This document shows, piece by piece, positions 35,678 to 44,222 of a stretch of DNA of 64,000 nucleotides. The translations under genes and the position numbers were made by a program. How positions within the stretch are numbered: the first letter of the stretch is position 1; each line of letters opens with the position of its first letter. The notes under the pieces were generated by a model. That model had not been told where the DNA came from, did not search any database, and saw nothing but the letters and a program-made list of their open reading frames with translations. The stretch covers positions 563,051-627,050 of the forward strand of contig NZ_JAUFPK010000004.1 of assembly GCF_030409225.1 (NCBI RefSeq), read 5' to 3'. This DNA comes from Aquisalimonas lutea (GTDB lineage Bacteria > Pseudomonadota > Gammaproteobacteria > Nitrococcales > Aquisalimonadaceae).

Positions 35678-36559
35678 ATGCGCAGCTGGTCCCGCCTTGT
35701 CATCGCCGTGCTGGTCCTGATCGCCGCCCTGGCAGCCACCGCGTTCCTGCTGCTGAACGTGCTCACCGAGTACGCGGTGGAACGCGGCGGCAGCCAAGCG
35801 ACCGGCGTCCCCGTGGCGCTGGACGGCGCATCCGTGTCACTACTCCAGTCGCAGCTCGACCTCGACCACCTGGTGGTCAGCAATCCGGCCGGGTTCGACA
35901 CACCCAACCTCCTCGACCTCGGGGCCGGATCCGTTGCCGTGGTGCCGGGCTCGTTCATGGACGACACGTTCCGCGTCCGTCATGTGCGCCTGGACGGGCT
36001 GAAGCTCCACCTGGAGCACCGCAACGGCGACAGCAATCTCGATGCGGTGCTCGAGCATATCCGCGCGTCACGCGGTGCCGATCAGGACGGCGGCAGCCGG
36101 GGCACGGACAGCGGCGAAGCGACTTCCGCCGGCAGTGGGCGAACCATCGCCATCGACGCCCTCCGCCTTACGGACGTGACCGTTACCCTGCAGGTCTCCG
36201 TCGCCGGCGAACCGGCAACGGTCGACATGACCATGGATTCCGTCCGCCTGGAGAATATCCGCTCCGATACTGCCGGCGAGGACCTCGCCGCCGAGCTGTC
36301 CGGGGTGATCCTGCAGGCCGTTCTCACGGCCGTCGCCGAACACGGCGGCGAGGCGCTGCCGGCGGGAATCGGGGCATTCCTCTCAGGCCTCGCCCCGTCA
36401 CGCGATCTCACGTTCAACAGGGTCGGTGACACCACGGTCGAGGTCTCCGGAATCGGCGGTGAAGGTGTCGAGGCCGTCCGGGACGCGCTGGAGGGCGCCG
36501 GAGATGAGCTGGAAGGGGCGCTGGAGGACGCGGAACAGGAGCTCGAGGAGCTGTTCTGA
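35678..36559 (+). CDS. AsmA-like membrane-anchored protein
   Basis: 293 residues. N-terminal membrane anchor (about 5-30), then the AsmA/DUF748-like pattern: VALDGASVSLLQSQLDLDHL, VVSNPAGFDTPNLLDLGAGS, FRVRHVRLDGLKLHLEHRNG. These match the short AsmA-family proteins with repeated beta strands facing the periplasm. An acidic Glu-rich helix ends the protein. AsmA-like proteins help lipid transport and outer-membrane homeostasis; the short forms are uncharacterised. The start at 35678 lacks a strong ribosome binding site. Confidence 0.75.
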   Translation: MRSWSRLVIAVLVLIAALAATAFLLLNVLTEYAVERGGSQATGVPVALDGASVSLLQSQLDLDHLVVSNPAGFDTPNLLDLGAGSVAVVPGSFMDDTFRVRHVRLDGLKLHLEHRNGDSNLDAVLEHIRASRGADQDGGSRGTDSGEATSAGSGRTIAIDALRLTDVTVTLQVSVAGEPATVDMTMDSVRLENIRSDTAGEDLAAELSGVILQAVLTAVAEHGGEALPAGIGAFLSGLAPSRDLTFNRVGDTTVEVSGIGGEGVEAVRDALEGAGDELEGALEDAEQELEELF

Positions 36560-36574
36560 TCACCCGAAAAACAG

Positions 36575-36606
36575 AACGGCCCGCTCCAAGGGAGGAGCGG
36601 GCCGTT
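36575..36606. terminator. Bidirectional rho-independent terminator
   Basis: AACGGCCCGCTCC, a 6-base loop, GGAGCGGGCCGTT: 13-base perfect stem. On the minus strand it is followed by CTGTTTTT, ending the tRNA-Ala transcript. On the plus strand GATCCTGTTTCT follows, ending the AsmA-like gene. Confidence 0.85.
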
Positions 36607-36656
36607 GATCCTGTTTCTGAATAGTGTCTTTCAACACACCGAAAAGAAAGAAAATC

Positions 36657-36732
36657 TGGTGGAGCTGAGGGGAATCGAACCCCTGACCTCGACAATGCGA
36701 ATGTCGCGCTCTCCCAACTGAGCTACAGCCCC
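36657..36732 (-). tRNA. tRNA-Ala (anticodon CGC)
   Basis: A 76-base cloverleaf on the minus strand. The acceptor GGGGCTG pairs with CAGCTCC (one G-T pair), the D arm reads GCTCAGTTGGGAGAGC, the anticodon loop is TTCGCAT with anticodon CGC, the T loop is TTCGATT, and CCA is encoded. Reads GCG, a frequent codon in this GC-rich genome. Confidence 0.95.
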
Positions 36733-36746
36733 TTTCAGAGGCGCGT

Positions 36747-36775
36747 ACTATACCATCCGCCCGTAGCGTGGCCAA
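36747..36775 (-). promoter_or_regulatory. Promoter of tRNA-Ala
   Basis: TTGGCC, 17 bases, TATAGT on the minus strand, 14 bases upstream of the tRNA 5' end. Confidence 0.7.
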
Positions 36776-36844
36776 GTCCGTCTGCCGCCTTCCTGCGTAA
36801 TTCTACGGCTTCCTCCGCCGCGCGCCATTCCTTACCATTGCCCC

Positions 36845-37531
36845 ATGCGCATCAGTATCGTCGTTCCCGCAGTCAACGAGGCGGCTTCCATCGCCTCCTG
36901 CCTGGAGCCGCTGCAACCGGCCCGGGAACAGGGGCACGAGGTGATCGTGGTCGACGGCGGCAGCACGGATGGCACGCCTTCGCTGGCCGCGCCCCTTGCC
37001 GATCGCGTACTGGAAGGCCGCCGGGGCCGCGCGCTGCAGATGAACACCGGCGCCCGGGCCGCAAGCGGGGACGTGCTGTGGTTCCTCCACGCCGACACGC
37101 GCGCCTCGGCGGCCGCTGTTGCGGCCGTGGTCGATGCCTGTCGCGGCGGCCGCCGTGCCTGGGGACGGTTAGACGTGTGCCTGGATGCCCCGGGGCCGGC
37201 ATTCCGGATCATCGAGACGGCCATGAACCTGCGATCCCGGTGGACGGGGATCGCCACCGGCGACCAGGGCATCTTCGTCGCCCGTCGCCTGTTCGACAGC
37301 GTGGGCGGCTTCACCGAGCTCCCCCTCATGGAGGACATTGCCCTGTCCCGGGCGCTGCGCGACCGGACGCCGCCGATCTGTCTGCGCCAGCGGCTCCACG
37401 CCTCCGCCCGGCGCTGGCTGGACAACGGCGTCTGGCGGACGGTGTGGCTGATGTGGCAGCTGCGCCTGGCGTTCTTCCTGGGAGCCGATCCCGCCGACCT
37501 CCACCGCCGGTATTACGGGGCACGGCCCTGA
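36845..37531 (+). CDS. Family 2 glycosyltransferase (TIGR04283-like)
   Basis: 228 residues. GT-A fold: MRISIVVPAVNEA, VIVVDGGSTDGTP, the DXD-like HADT in LWFLHADTRA, and a GDQGIFV-MEDIALSRALR acceptor part. The combination is that of the TIGR04283 group, named after arsenosugar biosynthesis clusters but widely found without arsenic genes. Its stop overlaps the next start (TGATG), so the two glycosyltransferases are made together. No arsS or arsM is present in the window. Confidence 0.85.
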   Translation: MRISIVVPAVNEAASIASCLEPLQPAREQGHEVIVVDGGSTDGTPSLAAPLADRVLEGRRGRALQMNTGARAASGDVLWFLHADTRASAAAVAAVVDACRGGRRAWGRLDVCLDAPGPAFRIIETAMNLRSRWTGIATGDQGIFVARRLFDSVGGFTELPLMEDIALSRALRDRTPPICLRQRLHASARRWLDNGVWRTVWLMWQLRLAFFLGADPADLHRRYYGARP

Positions 37532-38199
37532 TGGCGAAGCCCCTCTACCCGGCGGGCCGGATCCTCCTCTTCGCCAAGGCCCCGGTACCCGGGCGGGTCA
37601 AGTCGCGCCTGCGCCCGGCCCTGGGCGCGTACGGCGCCTGCTGCGTGTACCGGGCGCTGTTCCGCTGTACTTTCGCCACCGCGCGCGCCAGCGGCGCCGC
37701 GCCCCTGGAGCTGTGGTGCAGCCCCGGGCGTGACCATCCGTGGCTGTGGGCCCAGGCACGCGAGGGGGCGGCGACGCTGCGCGTCCAGCCGCCGGGTGAT
37801 CTCGGCCAGCGCATGCACGGCGCCCTCTCTAGAACCCTGCGGGAGGCGCCGTACGCGCTGATTGTCGGGGCGGACTGCGCCGGCCTTACGCCCGCGCACC
37901 TGCGCTGCGCCTTCGCGCACCTGGCGGCGGGCCAGGATGCCGTGTTCTGTCCGGCCGACGATGGCGGCTATCTCCTCGTGGGCATGCGCCGACCGGCGTG
38001 GGGCCTGTTCCGCAACGTCCCCTGGGGAACGAGCCGGGTGATGCAGGCGACACGCCAGCGGGCGCGGCGCCTGGGACTGCGCTGGACGGAGCTCGAGCCC
38101 GCCGCGGACGTCGATCGCCCCGCGGACCTGAAGGCCTTTCGCCGACGGAGCCAAGCACTCGCGTATCCCGCCCGGGGCCAGGTATCGTTCCGGCTCTGA
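37531..38199 (+). CDS. DUF2064 / TIGR04282-like glycosyltransferase
   Basis: 222 residues. Nucleotidyltransferase-like GT fold: LLFAKAPVPGRVKSRLRPALG, LIVGADCAGLTPAHLRCAF (GxDxP-like with C for the usual C/S), PADDGGYLLVGMR, NVPWGTS. It is the standard partner of TIGR04283 glycosyltransferases. The product is unknown. One-base overlap with the preceding gene. Confidence 0.87.
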   Translation: MAKPLYPAGRILLFAKAPVPGRVKSRLRPALGAYGACCVYRALFRCTFATARASGAAPLELWCSPGRDHPWLWAQAREGAATLRVQPPGDLGQRMHGALSRTLREAPYALIVGADCAGLTPAHLRCAFAHLAAGQDAVFCPADDGGYLLVGMRRPAWGLFRNVPWGTSRVMQATRQRARRLGLRWTELEPAADVDRPADLKAFRRRSQALAYPARGQVSFRL

Positions 38200-38276
38200 C
38201 CGGCGCACCGGGGCGGCCGGCTGCGGCCCGGCAGCCGCTATGCGTAACCCATTGCCGACGGAGGGGAACAGCGAGC

Positions 38277-39326
38277 ATGAACATCAGCACCCCACAGATC
38301 GCCGCCTACCCGCACCGTACCGCGGGCCACTGCGGCTCCGGCGCCATGCGCGACCTGCTGGACTGGGCCGGGCTGGGCTTCGACGGGCCGCCGGGCGAAG
38401 CGCTGGTGTTCGGGCTCAGCGGGGGCCTGTCCTTCCAGTACATCCGCAGCCCCGGCCTGCAGCCGCCCATCTATTTCGTCGGCCGCAATGCGGACATGGA
38501 GCTGGACCTGTGCCGGCGCCTCGGCATCCGGGTGGAGGCGCGGCGCACCGACGATCCCGCCGAGGGCTGGCAGTGGCTGGCCGACTCCCTGGATGCCGGC
38601 CGACCCGTGCTGATCCACACGGACATCGCCGAGCTCCCCTACCTGCGGGTGCGCCTGTCCAACACCCGTCACTCGATCGTCGCCGTGGGCTACGATCGCG
38701 AGCGGGGGGTTGCCTGGCTGGTGGACAACGACCGCGAGCCCGTCCAGGAAGTGCCCCTGGACGCCCTGGCCCGCGCACGCCATTCCCGGGGCTTTCCCGA
38801 CCCGAACCGCCACGCCACGTTCCCCATGACCTTTCCCCACCGGCTTCCGGACCTCCTGCCGGCTGCCCGCGACGCGGCAGCCCAGGTCGTACGACAGATG
38901 CGCGAGGGCACGGGGCCCCTGTTCGATCCGGACGTCCTTCCGGCGGGCGCGGTCAGCGCCGGCGGCCTGGACGGCGTGCGCGCCTTCGCGGACGATCTTG
39001 CACGCTGGCCGGAGCACCTCGACGCCGACACCCGGGCGGAGGCGATCCGCGCCCTTCCCGTGTTCGTGGAGAAGGCGGGAACCGGCGGGGGTCTCTTCCG
39101 CCGGCTTCAGTCGGGATTCTGCGAAGAGGTGGCGCAAAAGACCGGTGCCCCTGGGTTCGTCGAGGCGGCGCGGGCCTACGGCGAGTGCGCCGACGCCTGG
39201 AGCCGGCTGGCGGCGAGCGCGGCCGGCGAATCCCCCGACTTCGATGCCGTGCGGCGCGCGGCCGGGGCCCTGCCGGGTGCCGAGGAGCACGCGCTTGCCG
39301 CCCTGGAGCAGGTGCTCGCCCCCTGA
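38277..39326 (+). CDS. BtrH N-domain / DUF4872 protein
   Basis: 349 residues. The N-terminal domain resembles BtrH of butirosin synthesis, a papain/C39-like fold acyltransferase. Catalytic candidates are visible: Cys19 in GHCGSGAMRDLL, His about 137 in NTRHSIVAVGYD, Asp about 151 in AWLVDNDREP. The C-terminal half (DUF4872, about 190-349) is helical. GAGGGG precedes the ATG at 38277. It follows the two glycosyltransferases by 77 bases on the same strand, suggesting acyl or aminoacyl transfer to a sugar product. No peptide-export or ACP gene is present. Confidence 0.82.
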   Translation: MNISTPQIAAYPHRTAGHCGSGAMRDLLDWAGLGFDGPPGEALVFGLSGGLSFQYIRSPGLQPPIYFVGRNADMELDLCRRLGIRVEARRTDDPAEGWQWLADSLDAGRPVLIHTDIAELPYLRVRLSNTRHSIVAVGYDRERGVAWLVDNDREPVQEVPLDALARARHSRGFPDPNRHATFPMTFPHRLPDLLPAARDAAAQVVRQMREGTGPLFDPDVLPAGAVSAGGLDGVRAFADDLARWPEHLDADTRAEAIRALPVFVEKAGTGGGLFRRLQSGFCEEVAQKTGAPGFVEAARAYGECADAWSRLAASAAGESPDFDAVRRAAGALPGAEEHALAALEQVLAP

Positions 39327-39359
39327 AACCGCGGGCACCCGGCTCGCGCGCAGCGATGG

Positions 39360-39740
39360 TCAGCCGCTGTTGCCGTCCGGGCGCGACAGCAGGAAGATGG
39401 ACACGGCGATCAGCGCGATCGCCTGCAGGGTCAGCGCCGCGGGGGGAAGATCCATCCACAGCGCGATCAGCATGGTGCCGATGAGCGAGGCGATCCCGAT
39501 CCACTTGGCCTTTCGGGGAATGGCGCGCTCGGCCTGCCAGGAACGAATCGCCGGCCCGAAGCGCGGATGATTCAGCAGCCACTGCCGCCACCGTTCGGAG
39601 CCGCGTGCGAAGGCCCATGCCGCCAGCAGCAGGAACGGCGTGGTCGGCAGCAGCGGGACCACGGTGCCCAGGGCCCCGATCCCGACAGCAGCGAGGCCGA
39701 TCAACCGCCACAGCCAGCGTCCGAGCACCCGGACCTCCAT
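39360..39740 (-). CDS. YbaN-family (DUF454) inner membrane protein
   Basis: 126 residues with three or four membrane segments. Conserved PLLPTTPFLLLAAWAFARGS and WLLNHPRFGPAIRSWQ identify DUF454/YbaN. The function is unknown. Converges with the BtrH-like gene. Confidence 0.88.
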   Translation of the reverse strand: MEVRVLGRWLWRLIGLAAVGIGALGTVVPLLPTTPFLLLAAWAFARGSERWRQWLLNHPRFGPAIRSWQAERAIPRKAKWIGIASLIGTMLIALWMDLPPAALTLQAIALIAVSIFLLSRPDGNSG

Positions 39741-39854
39741 TGCGAACCGCTCAGTTTTCCAATGGTACCCGGGGTGGACGTCCCGCCATAGAGGCCGAGC
39801 CCGGGCGCCGGCGCGCCCGTGTCCGGCAACCCGGGTTCACCGAATTACAGGACT

Positions 39855-41243
39855 CTATACGGTGCGCGAGTAACGCACCTCCCGGGCCTGCTCGTGCAGG
39901 TAGCGATCGAAGACCATGGCGATATTGCGCAGCAGCAGCCGCCCCTCAGGCCGGATCACGATCCCGTCCGCCTCGATCCGCAACAGCCCGTCCTCCTGCA
40001 GGGGCACCAGGGCCTCGAGCTCGGCCTCGAAGTAGTCCCGGAAGCACACGCCGTAGCGCCGCTCGATTTCGCGGAACGCCACCCGGGGCCGGCACATGAT
40101 GCGCTCGATCACGCCGCGGCGCACCCGGTCGTCGAAGTCCAGGGTGCACCCACGCACCACGGGCAACCGTCCGGCGTCCAGAGCGGCGTAGTAGCCGCGC
40201 AGGTCGCTGCTGTTCTGGCTGTAGTGGGGCCCGATCATGCCGATGCCGCTCATGCCCACGGCCAGCAGGTCGCATTCCGCGTGGGTGGAGTAGCCCTGGA
40301 AATTGCGCTGCAGGGTTCCCTGCTCCATGGCCTGCGCCAGATCGCTGTCCGGGAGCGCGAAATGGTCCAGCCCGACGGCCACGTAGCCGGCGCCGGTGAG
40401 CCGGTTCACCGTGTGCTCGATCATGGCGAGCTTTTCCTCCGGCGACGGCAGCGCGGCGGTGTCGATCATGCGCTGCGCCTTCACCCGCTCCGGCAGATGG
40501 GCGTAGTTGTACACCGACAGCCGCTCCGGGCGGATCCCCAGCACCTGGTCGAGGGTGGCGTCAAAGGTCTCGCGGGACTGGTGCGGCAGGCCGTAGATGA
40601 GGTCCAGGCTCACCGAGGCCATGCCTGCCGCCCGGCCCTGCTCGACCGCCCGGTGGACCCATTCCGCCGGCTGCACCCGGTTCACGGCCTGCTGCACCCG
40701 GGTGTCGAAATCCTGCACGCCGACACTCATGCGATTGAAGCCGAGCTCGCCGAGCAGCGGCAGCGTATTCGGGCCGACGGCCCGCGGATCGATCTCGATG
40801 GAGAACTCCCGCTCCGCCGGCGAAGCCGGGGTGAGATACCGGGCGATGGACTGCATCAGCCGCCAGAGCTGGCGGTCATCGAGGAAGGTGGGCGTGCCGC
40901 CTCCAAGATGCAGCTGCCGCAGGGACCGGTCGCCGTCGAACAGCGCCGCCTGCAGGGCCAGCTCCCGCTCCAGGTAGTGCAGGTAGATCTCGGCCTTCTC
41001 GGGGTGCCGCGTGATGATCTTGTTGCAGGCGCAGTAGTAGCAGAGGCTGTGGCAGAAGGGAATGTGCACGTACAGCGACAGGGGCCGCGGCACCGGGTCG
41101 CCGTTGCTCTCCCGCGCCACCGCCGCGTAGGCGGCCGCATCGAAGCCGGCATGGAAATGGGGCGCGGGGGGATACGACGTGTACCGCGGCCCGGGCACGT
41201 CGTACTTCTCGTACAGCGGCCGATCGAAGCGGGCGTTGACCAT
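39855..41243 (-). CDS. hemN: Oxygen-independent coproporphyrinogen III oxidase
   Basis: 462 residues. N-terminal PRYTSYPPAPHF and radical-SAM motif CHSLCYYCAC (C-x3-C-x2-C), then GGGTPTFL and the full HemN C-terminal region. It converts coproporphyrinogen III to protoporphyrinogen IX anaerobically, in the cytoplasm, using two SAM. The length and the extra Cys in CYYCAC are diagnostic of true HemN rather than HemW. An FNR-like site lies 63 bases upstream. Confidence 0.96.
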   Translation of the reverse strand: MVNARFDRPLYEKYDVPGPRYTSYPPAPHFHAGFDAAAYAAVARESNGDPVPRPLSLYVHIPFCHSLCYYCACNKIITRHPEKAEIYLHYLERELALQAALFDGDRSLRQLHLGGGTPTFLDDRQLWRLMQSIARYLTPASPAEREFSIEIDPRAVGPNTLPLLGELGFNRMSVGVQDFDTRVQQAVNRVQPAEWVHRAVEQGRAAGMASVSLDLIYGLPHQSRETFDATLDQVLGIRPERLSVYNYAHLPERVKAQRMIDTAALPSPEEKLAMIEHTVNRLTGAGYVAVGLDHFALPDSDLAQAMEQGTLQRNFQGYSTHAECDLLAVGMSGIGMIGPHYSQNSSDLRGYYAALDAGRLPVVRGCTLDFDDRVRRGVIERIMCRPRVAFREIERRYGVCFRDYFEAELEALVPLQEDGLLRIEADGIVIRPEGRLLLRNIAMVFDRYLHEQAREVRYSRTV

Positions 41244-41305
41244 GGCTGCCTGTCCGGATCCCTTGCCTGAACGCGTCCACGGTAGCGCAACCGCCAGGAC
41301 GGGCG

Positions 41306-41319
41306 TTGACCCAGGTCAA
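41306..41319. promoter_or_regulatory. FNR/Anr-like palindrome upstream of hemN
   Basis: TTGAC-CCAG-GTCAA matches the FNR/Anr consensus TTGAT-N4-ATCAA at 8 of 10 positions and is symmetrical. It lies 63 bases before hemN and overlaps the stop codon of the upstream gene. hemN is a known Anr/Dnr target in pseudomonads. Confidence 0.45.
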
Positions 41320-42158
41320 GCGGCGGCACGGGCCCCTTTGCCGACGCCCTCGAAGGCCCTGACACTGAAGCGGGCATCCGGCTCCTGGCGCTTCATGGCA
41401 GTCACCAGGTGCGCGGCGATCTGCTCCACGGTGCTCTCGGCGTCCAGGAGCTCACAGGAGGCCGCCGGCAGCTCCAGGGTGAACACCCCCTCCCGCGCGG
41501 TGTAGCCGAAGCGGTAATAGGTGACGCCGCCGCGCTGGTGCGTTTGCTGCAGGTCGGCGCGGCTGCCCAGGTAGACATTGCGCCACCGTTGCGCCCAGTA
41601 TCCTTCCCAGTCGGGCGCCCGGTGGCCGTTACGATAGACTTCGATCCGGGACCGGTGGCCGTGGGCGATACGCTGGCACGCCCCGTCATGGGTGCGCAGC
41701 CCGTGGCTGTAGGCGTACCACGCGCCGTCGATGGACTCGCGATGCAGCCGCAGCCCCAGGTCGGTGACATTGTCCGGCAGCAGCGGCCGCAACTGGCTGT
41801 GCAGCAGCTCGCGGACGGCACCGGTATCCACCCGCTCCCCCGGCACGGCCACGACGGTATGGGCAGGCCCGCTCATGCGGATCTCCCCGCCTTCGCTGGC
41901 GAAGCGTACGCTCACCCGGCCGTCCTCCTCCTGCACCTCCGTGGTCGCCGCCGGCACCAGCAGGCGATGGTCCACGCTGGCATCGACGGCGTCCTTGAGA
42001 CGGCGCTTGACGTCGCCGAAGTCGAACACCATGCCCTGCTCGTCCAGGCTGCCGGTGAGCTCCACGTCCACGATCCAGCTCTCCCCGACCAGGCCGTGGA
42101 CGGGATCCAGGCGGGAGGAGTCGATTACCGTCAGCTGCTCGAGAAAAAGACAGGCCAT
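41316..42158 (-). CDS. PTPS/6-carboxytetrahydropterin-synthase-like protein
   Basis: 280 residues from MACLFLEQLTVIDSS at 42158. The first 100 residues carry VDVELTGSLDEQGMVFDFGDVKRRLK and DHRLLVP, the PTPS/QueD family hallmark. The C-terminal half (about 150-250) repeats a second similar module. This long form, about 280 residues rather than QueD's 120, is common in gammaproteobacteria and has no proven function. Zinc-binding His residues are not clear. Follows motB on the same strand. Confidence 0.78.
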   Translation of the reverse strand: MACLFLEQLTVIDSSRLDPVHGLVGESWIVDVELTGSLDEQGMVFDFGDVKRRLKDAVDASVDHRLLVPAATTEVQEEDGRVSVRFASEGGEIRMSGPAHTVVAVPGERVDTGAVRELLHSQLRPLLPDNVTDLGLRLHRESIDGAWYAYSHGLRTHDGACQRIAHGHRSRIEVYRNGHRAPDWEGYWAQRWRNVYLGSRADLQQTHQRGGVTYYRFGYTAREGVFTLELPAASCELLDAESTVEQIAAHLVTAMKRQEPDARFSVRAFEGVGKGARAAA

Positions 42159-42229
42159 GGTTGCGCCCAACGCCGTATGCCGGGCCCGGAGTCTACCGCA
42201 GTGACCGGGTTGCTGTCGCCGTGCCCGGC

Positions 42230-43108
42230 TCAATCGCCGTTGTCGGCCCCATCCCCGGCGGGCGTGAACTGCCGGGCGTCCTGGCGCTCGGCGATGGCCG
42301 CCTCCGCGTCGGGGTTCAGCACCACGATGCTGATGCGGCGGTTGATCGGATTCTGCGGGTTGTCCTTGTCGAACAGGACGGTATCCGCGAGCCCCGTTAC
42401 CTGGGCGATCCGGTCGACATTGATGCCCCCGCGCATGAGAGCGCGGCGGGCGCTGTTGGCGCGATCCGCCGAGAGCTCCCAGTTGTCGTAGGTCTCCGGG
42501 TCGGTGAAGGCGACGGAGTCCGTATGACCGGTAATGCTGATCTTGTTCGGCACCTCGTTGATGACGTCCGCCAGCTCCATGAGGATGGACTCCGCGTAGT
42601 TGCGCAGATCATCGCTGCCCAGATCGAACATGGGCCGGTTGCGCCGGTCCACCAGCTGGATGCGCAGGCCTTCCGGCGTGATATCCAGCAGCAGCTGGTC
42701 CTTGAACGGCTCCAGCGCCTGGCTGCGCTCGATGGCCTCCTCCAGGTCCTGCTGCAGGGATTCCATCCGCGCCCGCTGCCGCCGTTCCGCCTCCTCCATG
42801 ATCTGCTCTTCGGTGGGCTCGGCCGGGGAGTCCCCCATGTCCAGCGGCGTCTGGCTGCCGCCTTCCAGGTCGATGATGTTGTTGCCGGGCGTGTTGTCCT
42901 CCTGGCTGAAGTTGGTGGGATCCCGGAAGTACCCGGCGACGCCGGCGCGCTGCTCCTCGTCCATGGCCGTAACGATCCACAGGATCAGGAACATGGCGAA
43001 CAGCGCGGTCATGAAGTCGGCAAAGGCTACCTTCCACGAGCCGCCGTGGTGACCGCCCGCCACCTTCTTGACGCGCTTGATGACAATCGGCTGGGTCTTG
43101 TCATCCAT
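42230..43108 (-). CDS. motB: Flagellar motor stator protein MotB
   Basis: 292 residues. Membrane segment about 28-48 with proton-carrying Asp31 in VAFADFMTALFAMFLILWI, a plug region, and an OmpA-like peptidoglycan-binding domain (ISITGHTDSVAF, NRRISIVVL). Basic N-terminus (KRVKKVAGGHHGG). It anchors the stator to the cell wall. 21 bases behind motA. Confidence 0.95.
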   Translation of the reverse strand: MDDKTQPIVIKRVKKVAGGHHGGSWKVAFADFMTALFAMFLILWIVTAMDEEQRAGVAGYFRDPTNFSQEDNTPGNNIIDLEGGSQTPLDMGDSPAEPTEEQIMEEAERRQRARMESLQQDLEEAIERSQALEPFKDQLLLDITPEGLRIQLVDRRNRPMFDLGSDDLRNYAESILMELADVINEVPNKISITGHTDSVAFTDPETYDNWELSADRANSARRALMRGGINVDRIAQVTGLADTVLFDKDNPQNPINRRISIVVLNPDAEAAIAERQDARQFTPAGDGADNGD

Positions 43109-43129
43109 GGCGGCGCTCCAACCCCGGGG

Positions 43130-43981
43130 TCATTTGCCCTTCACGTGGTCCTCGAGCTCCTGGAAGCTCGGGCGCTCGTTCTCGTACATGACCTTGCGGC
43201 CGAACTCCACCGCCAGCACGGGCTTGTAGCCGTTGAGAATGGCCATGATGGTGACCTTGATGATCTCCAGGAACTTGGCGCGCTCGCGGGCGCGATGCTC
43301 CATGGCCGTGGCCATGGGCCCGATGAACGCATACCCGGCGAGAATGCCGAGGAATGTCCCCACGAGGGCGGCGGCCACCAGCTCGCCGATGTGCGCCACG
43401 GGACCGTCGATCACGCCCATGGCCACCGTGATGCCGAGCAGGGCCGCGATGATGCCGAACCCCGGCATGGCATCGGCGACATTGTTCAGCGCCGTCGCCG
43501 GCATCTCCTCCTCCTGGTGCAGGGTCTCCAGCTCCAGGTCCATGAGGTTCTCCAGCTCGTGGGGGTTCATGCTGCCGCCGACCATCAGCCGCAGGTAGTC
43601 GGTGAGAAAGGTCATGGCCTCGTGCTGCGCCATGACCTTGGGGTACTTCTGGAACAGCTCGCTGTTGTCGGGGTCGTCCACGTCGGACTCAATGGCCAGC
43701 AGACCCTCGCGCTGGGCCTTGTAGAAGAGCTCGTAGAGCATCGCCAGCAATTCCATATAGATGGCCTTGCTGTAGACGGTGCCCTTGAACAGGCTCGGAA
43801 CGGTCTTGCCTACCTGCTTGATCACCTTGCCCGGATTCGAGATCAGGAAGCCGCCGAAGGCGGCGCCGCCGATGATGATGATCTCGTATGGCTGCCAGAG
43901 GATCGCCAGATGCCCGCCGTGCAGCGTGTAGCCCGTCAGCACGGAGAACACGACGATGACCGCACCCAAAATGATCAGCAT
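43130..43981 (-). CDS. motA: Flagellar motor stator protein MotA
   Basis: 283 residues with four membrane segments, two near the N-terminus and two at about 170-225. The large cytoplasmic loop has charged residues for rotor contact. PGFGIIAALLGITVAMG contains the conserved Pro; AEHRARERAKFLE follows the last segment. The start at 43981 (MLIILGAVIVVFSV) agrees with the family. Operon with motB. Confidence 0.95.
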   Translation of the reverse strand: MLIILGAVIVVFSVLTGYTLHGGHLAILWQPYEIIIIGGAAFGGFLISNPGKVIKQVGKTVPSLFKGTVYSKAIYMELLAMLYELFYKAQREGLLAIESDVDDPDNSELFQKYPKVMAQHEAMTFLTDYLRLMVGGSMNPHELENLMDLELETLHQEEEMPATALNNVADAMPGFGIIAALLGITVAMGVIDGPVAHIGELVAAALVGTFLGILAGYAFIGPMATAMEHRARERAKFLEIIKVTIMAILNGYKPVLAVEFGRKVMYENERPSFQELEDHVKGK

Positions 43982-44222
43982 GCTCCGCTCCCGCGCGTCT
44001 GGCGTGCCGGTGTGCACGTGGGCCGACGTGCGCACCGGCAGCGTTCCCGATGTCAGGGGAGGTGATCGGCCGCTGCGGCCGAAACTCAACCCTTGAATTT
44101 CTGTTCGGGGCCCATGCTAGCGCCGGTGCGAGCGCGTAACGGCCAACCAGTTCGCAAACTCAAGGGCGTACGTGGTTCACAATTCCGGAAAAGAAGGCGA
44201 ATGGACCGCACAGGGGATCTCC

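Noticed and set aside
36845-38199. Arsenosugar biosynthesis locus
   Set aside because: The two glycosyltransferases belong to families named after it, but no arsM or radical-SAM arsS is present.
43982-44160. Sigma-28 flagellar promoter before motA
   Set aside because: A TCAA and GCCGCAG pair was seen on the minus strand, but spacing (13) and the GCCGATAA match are poor.
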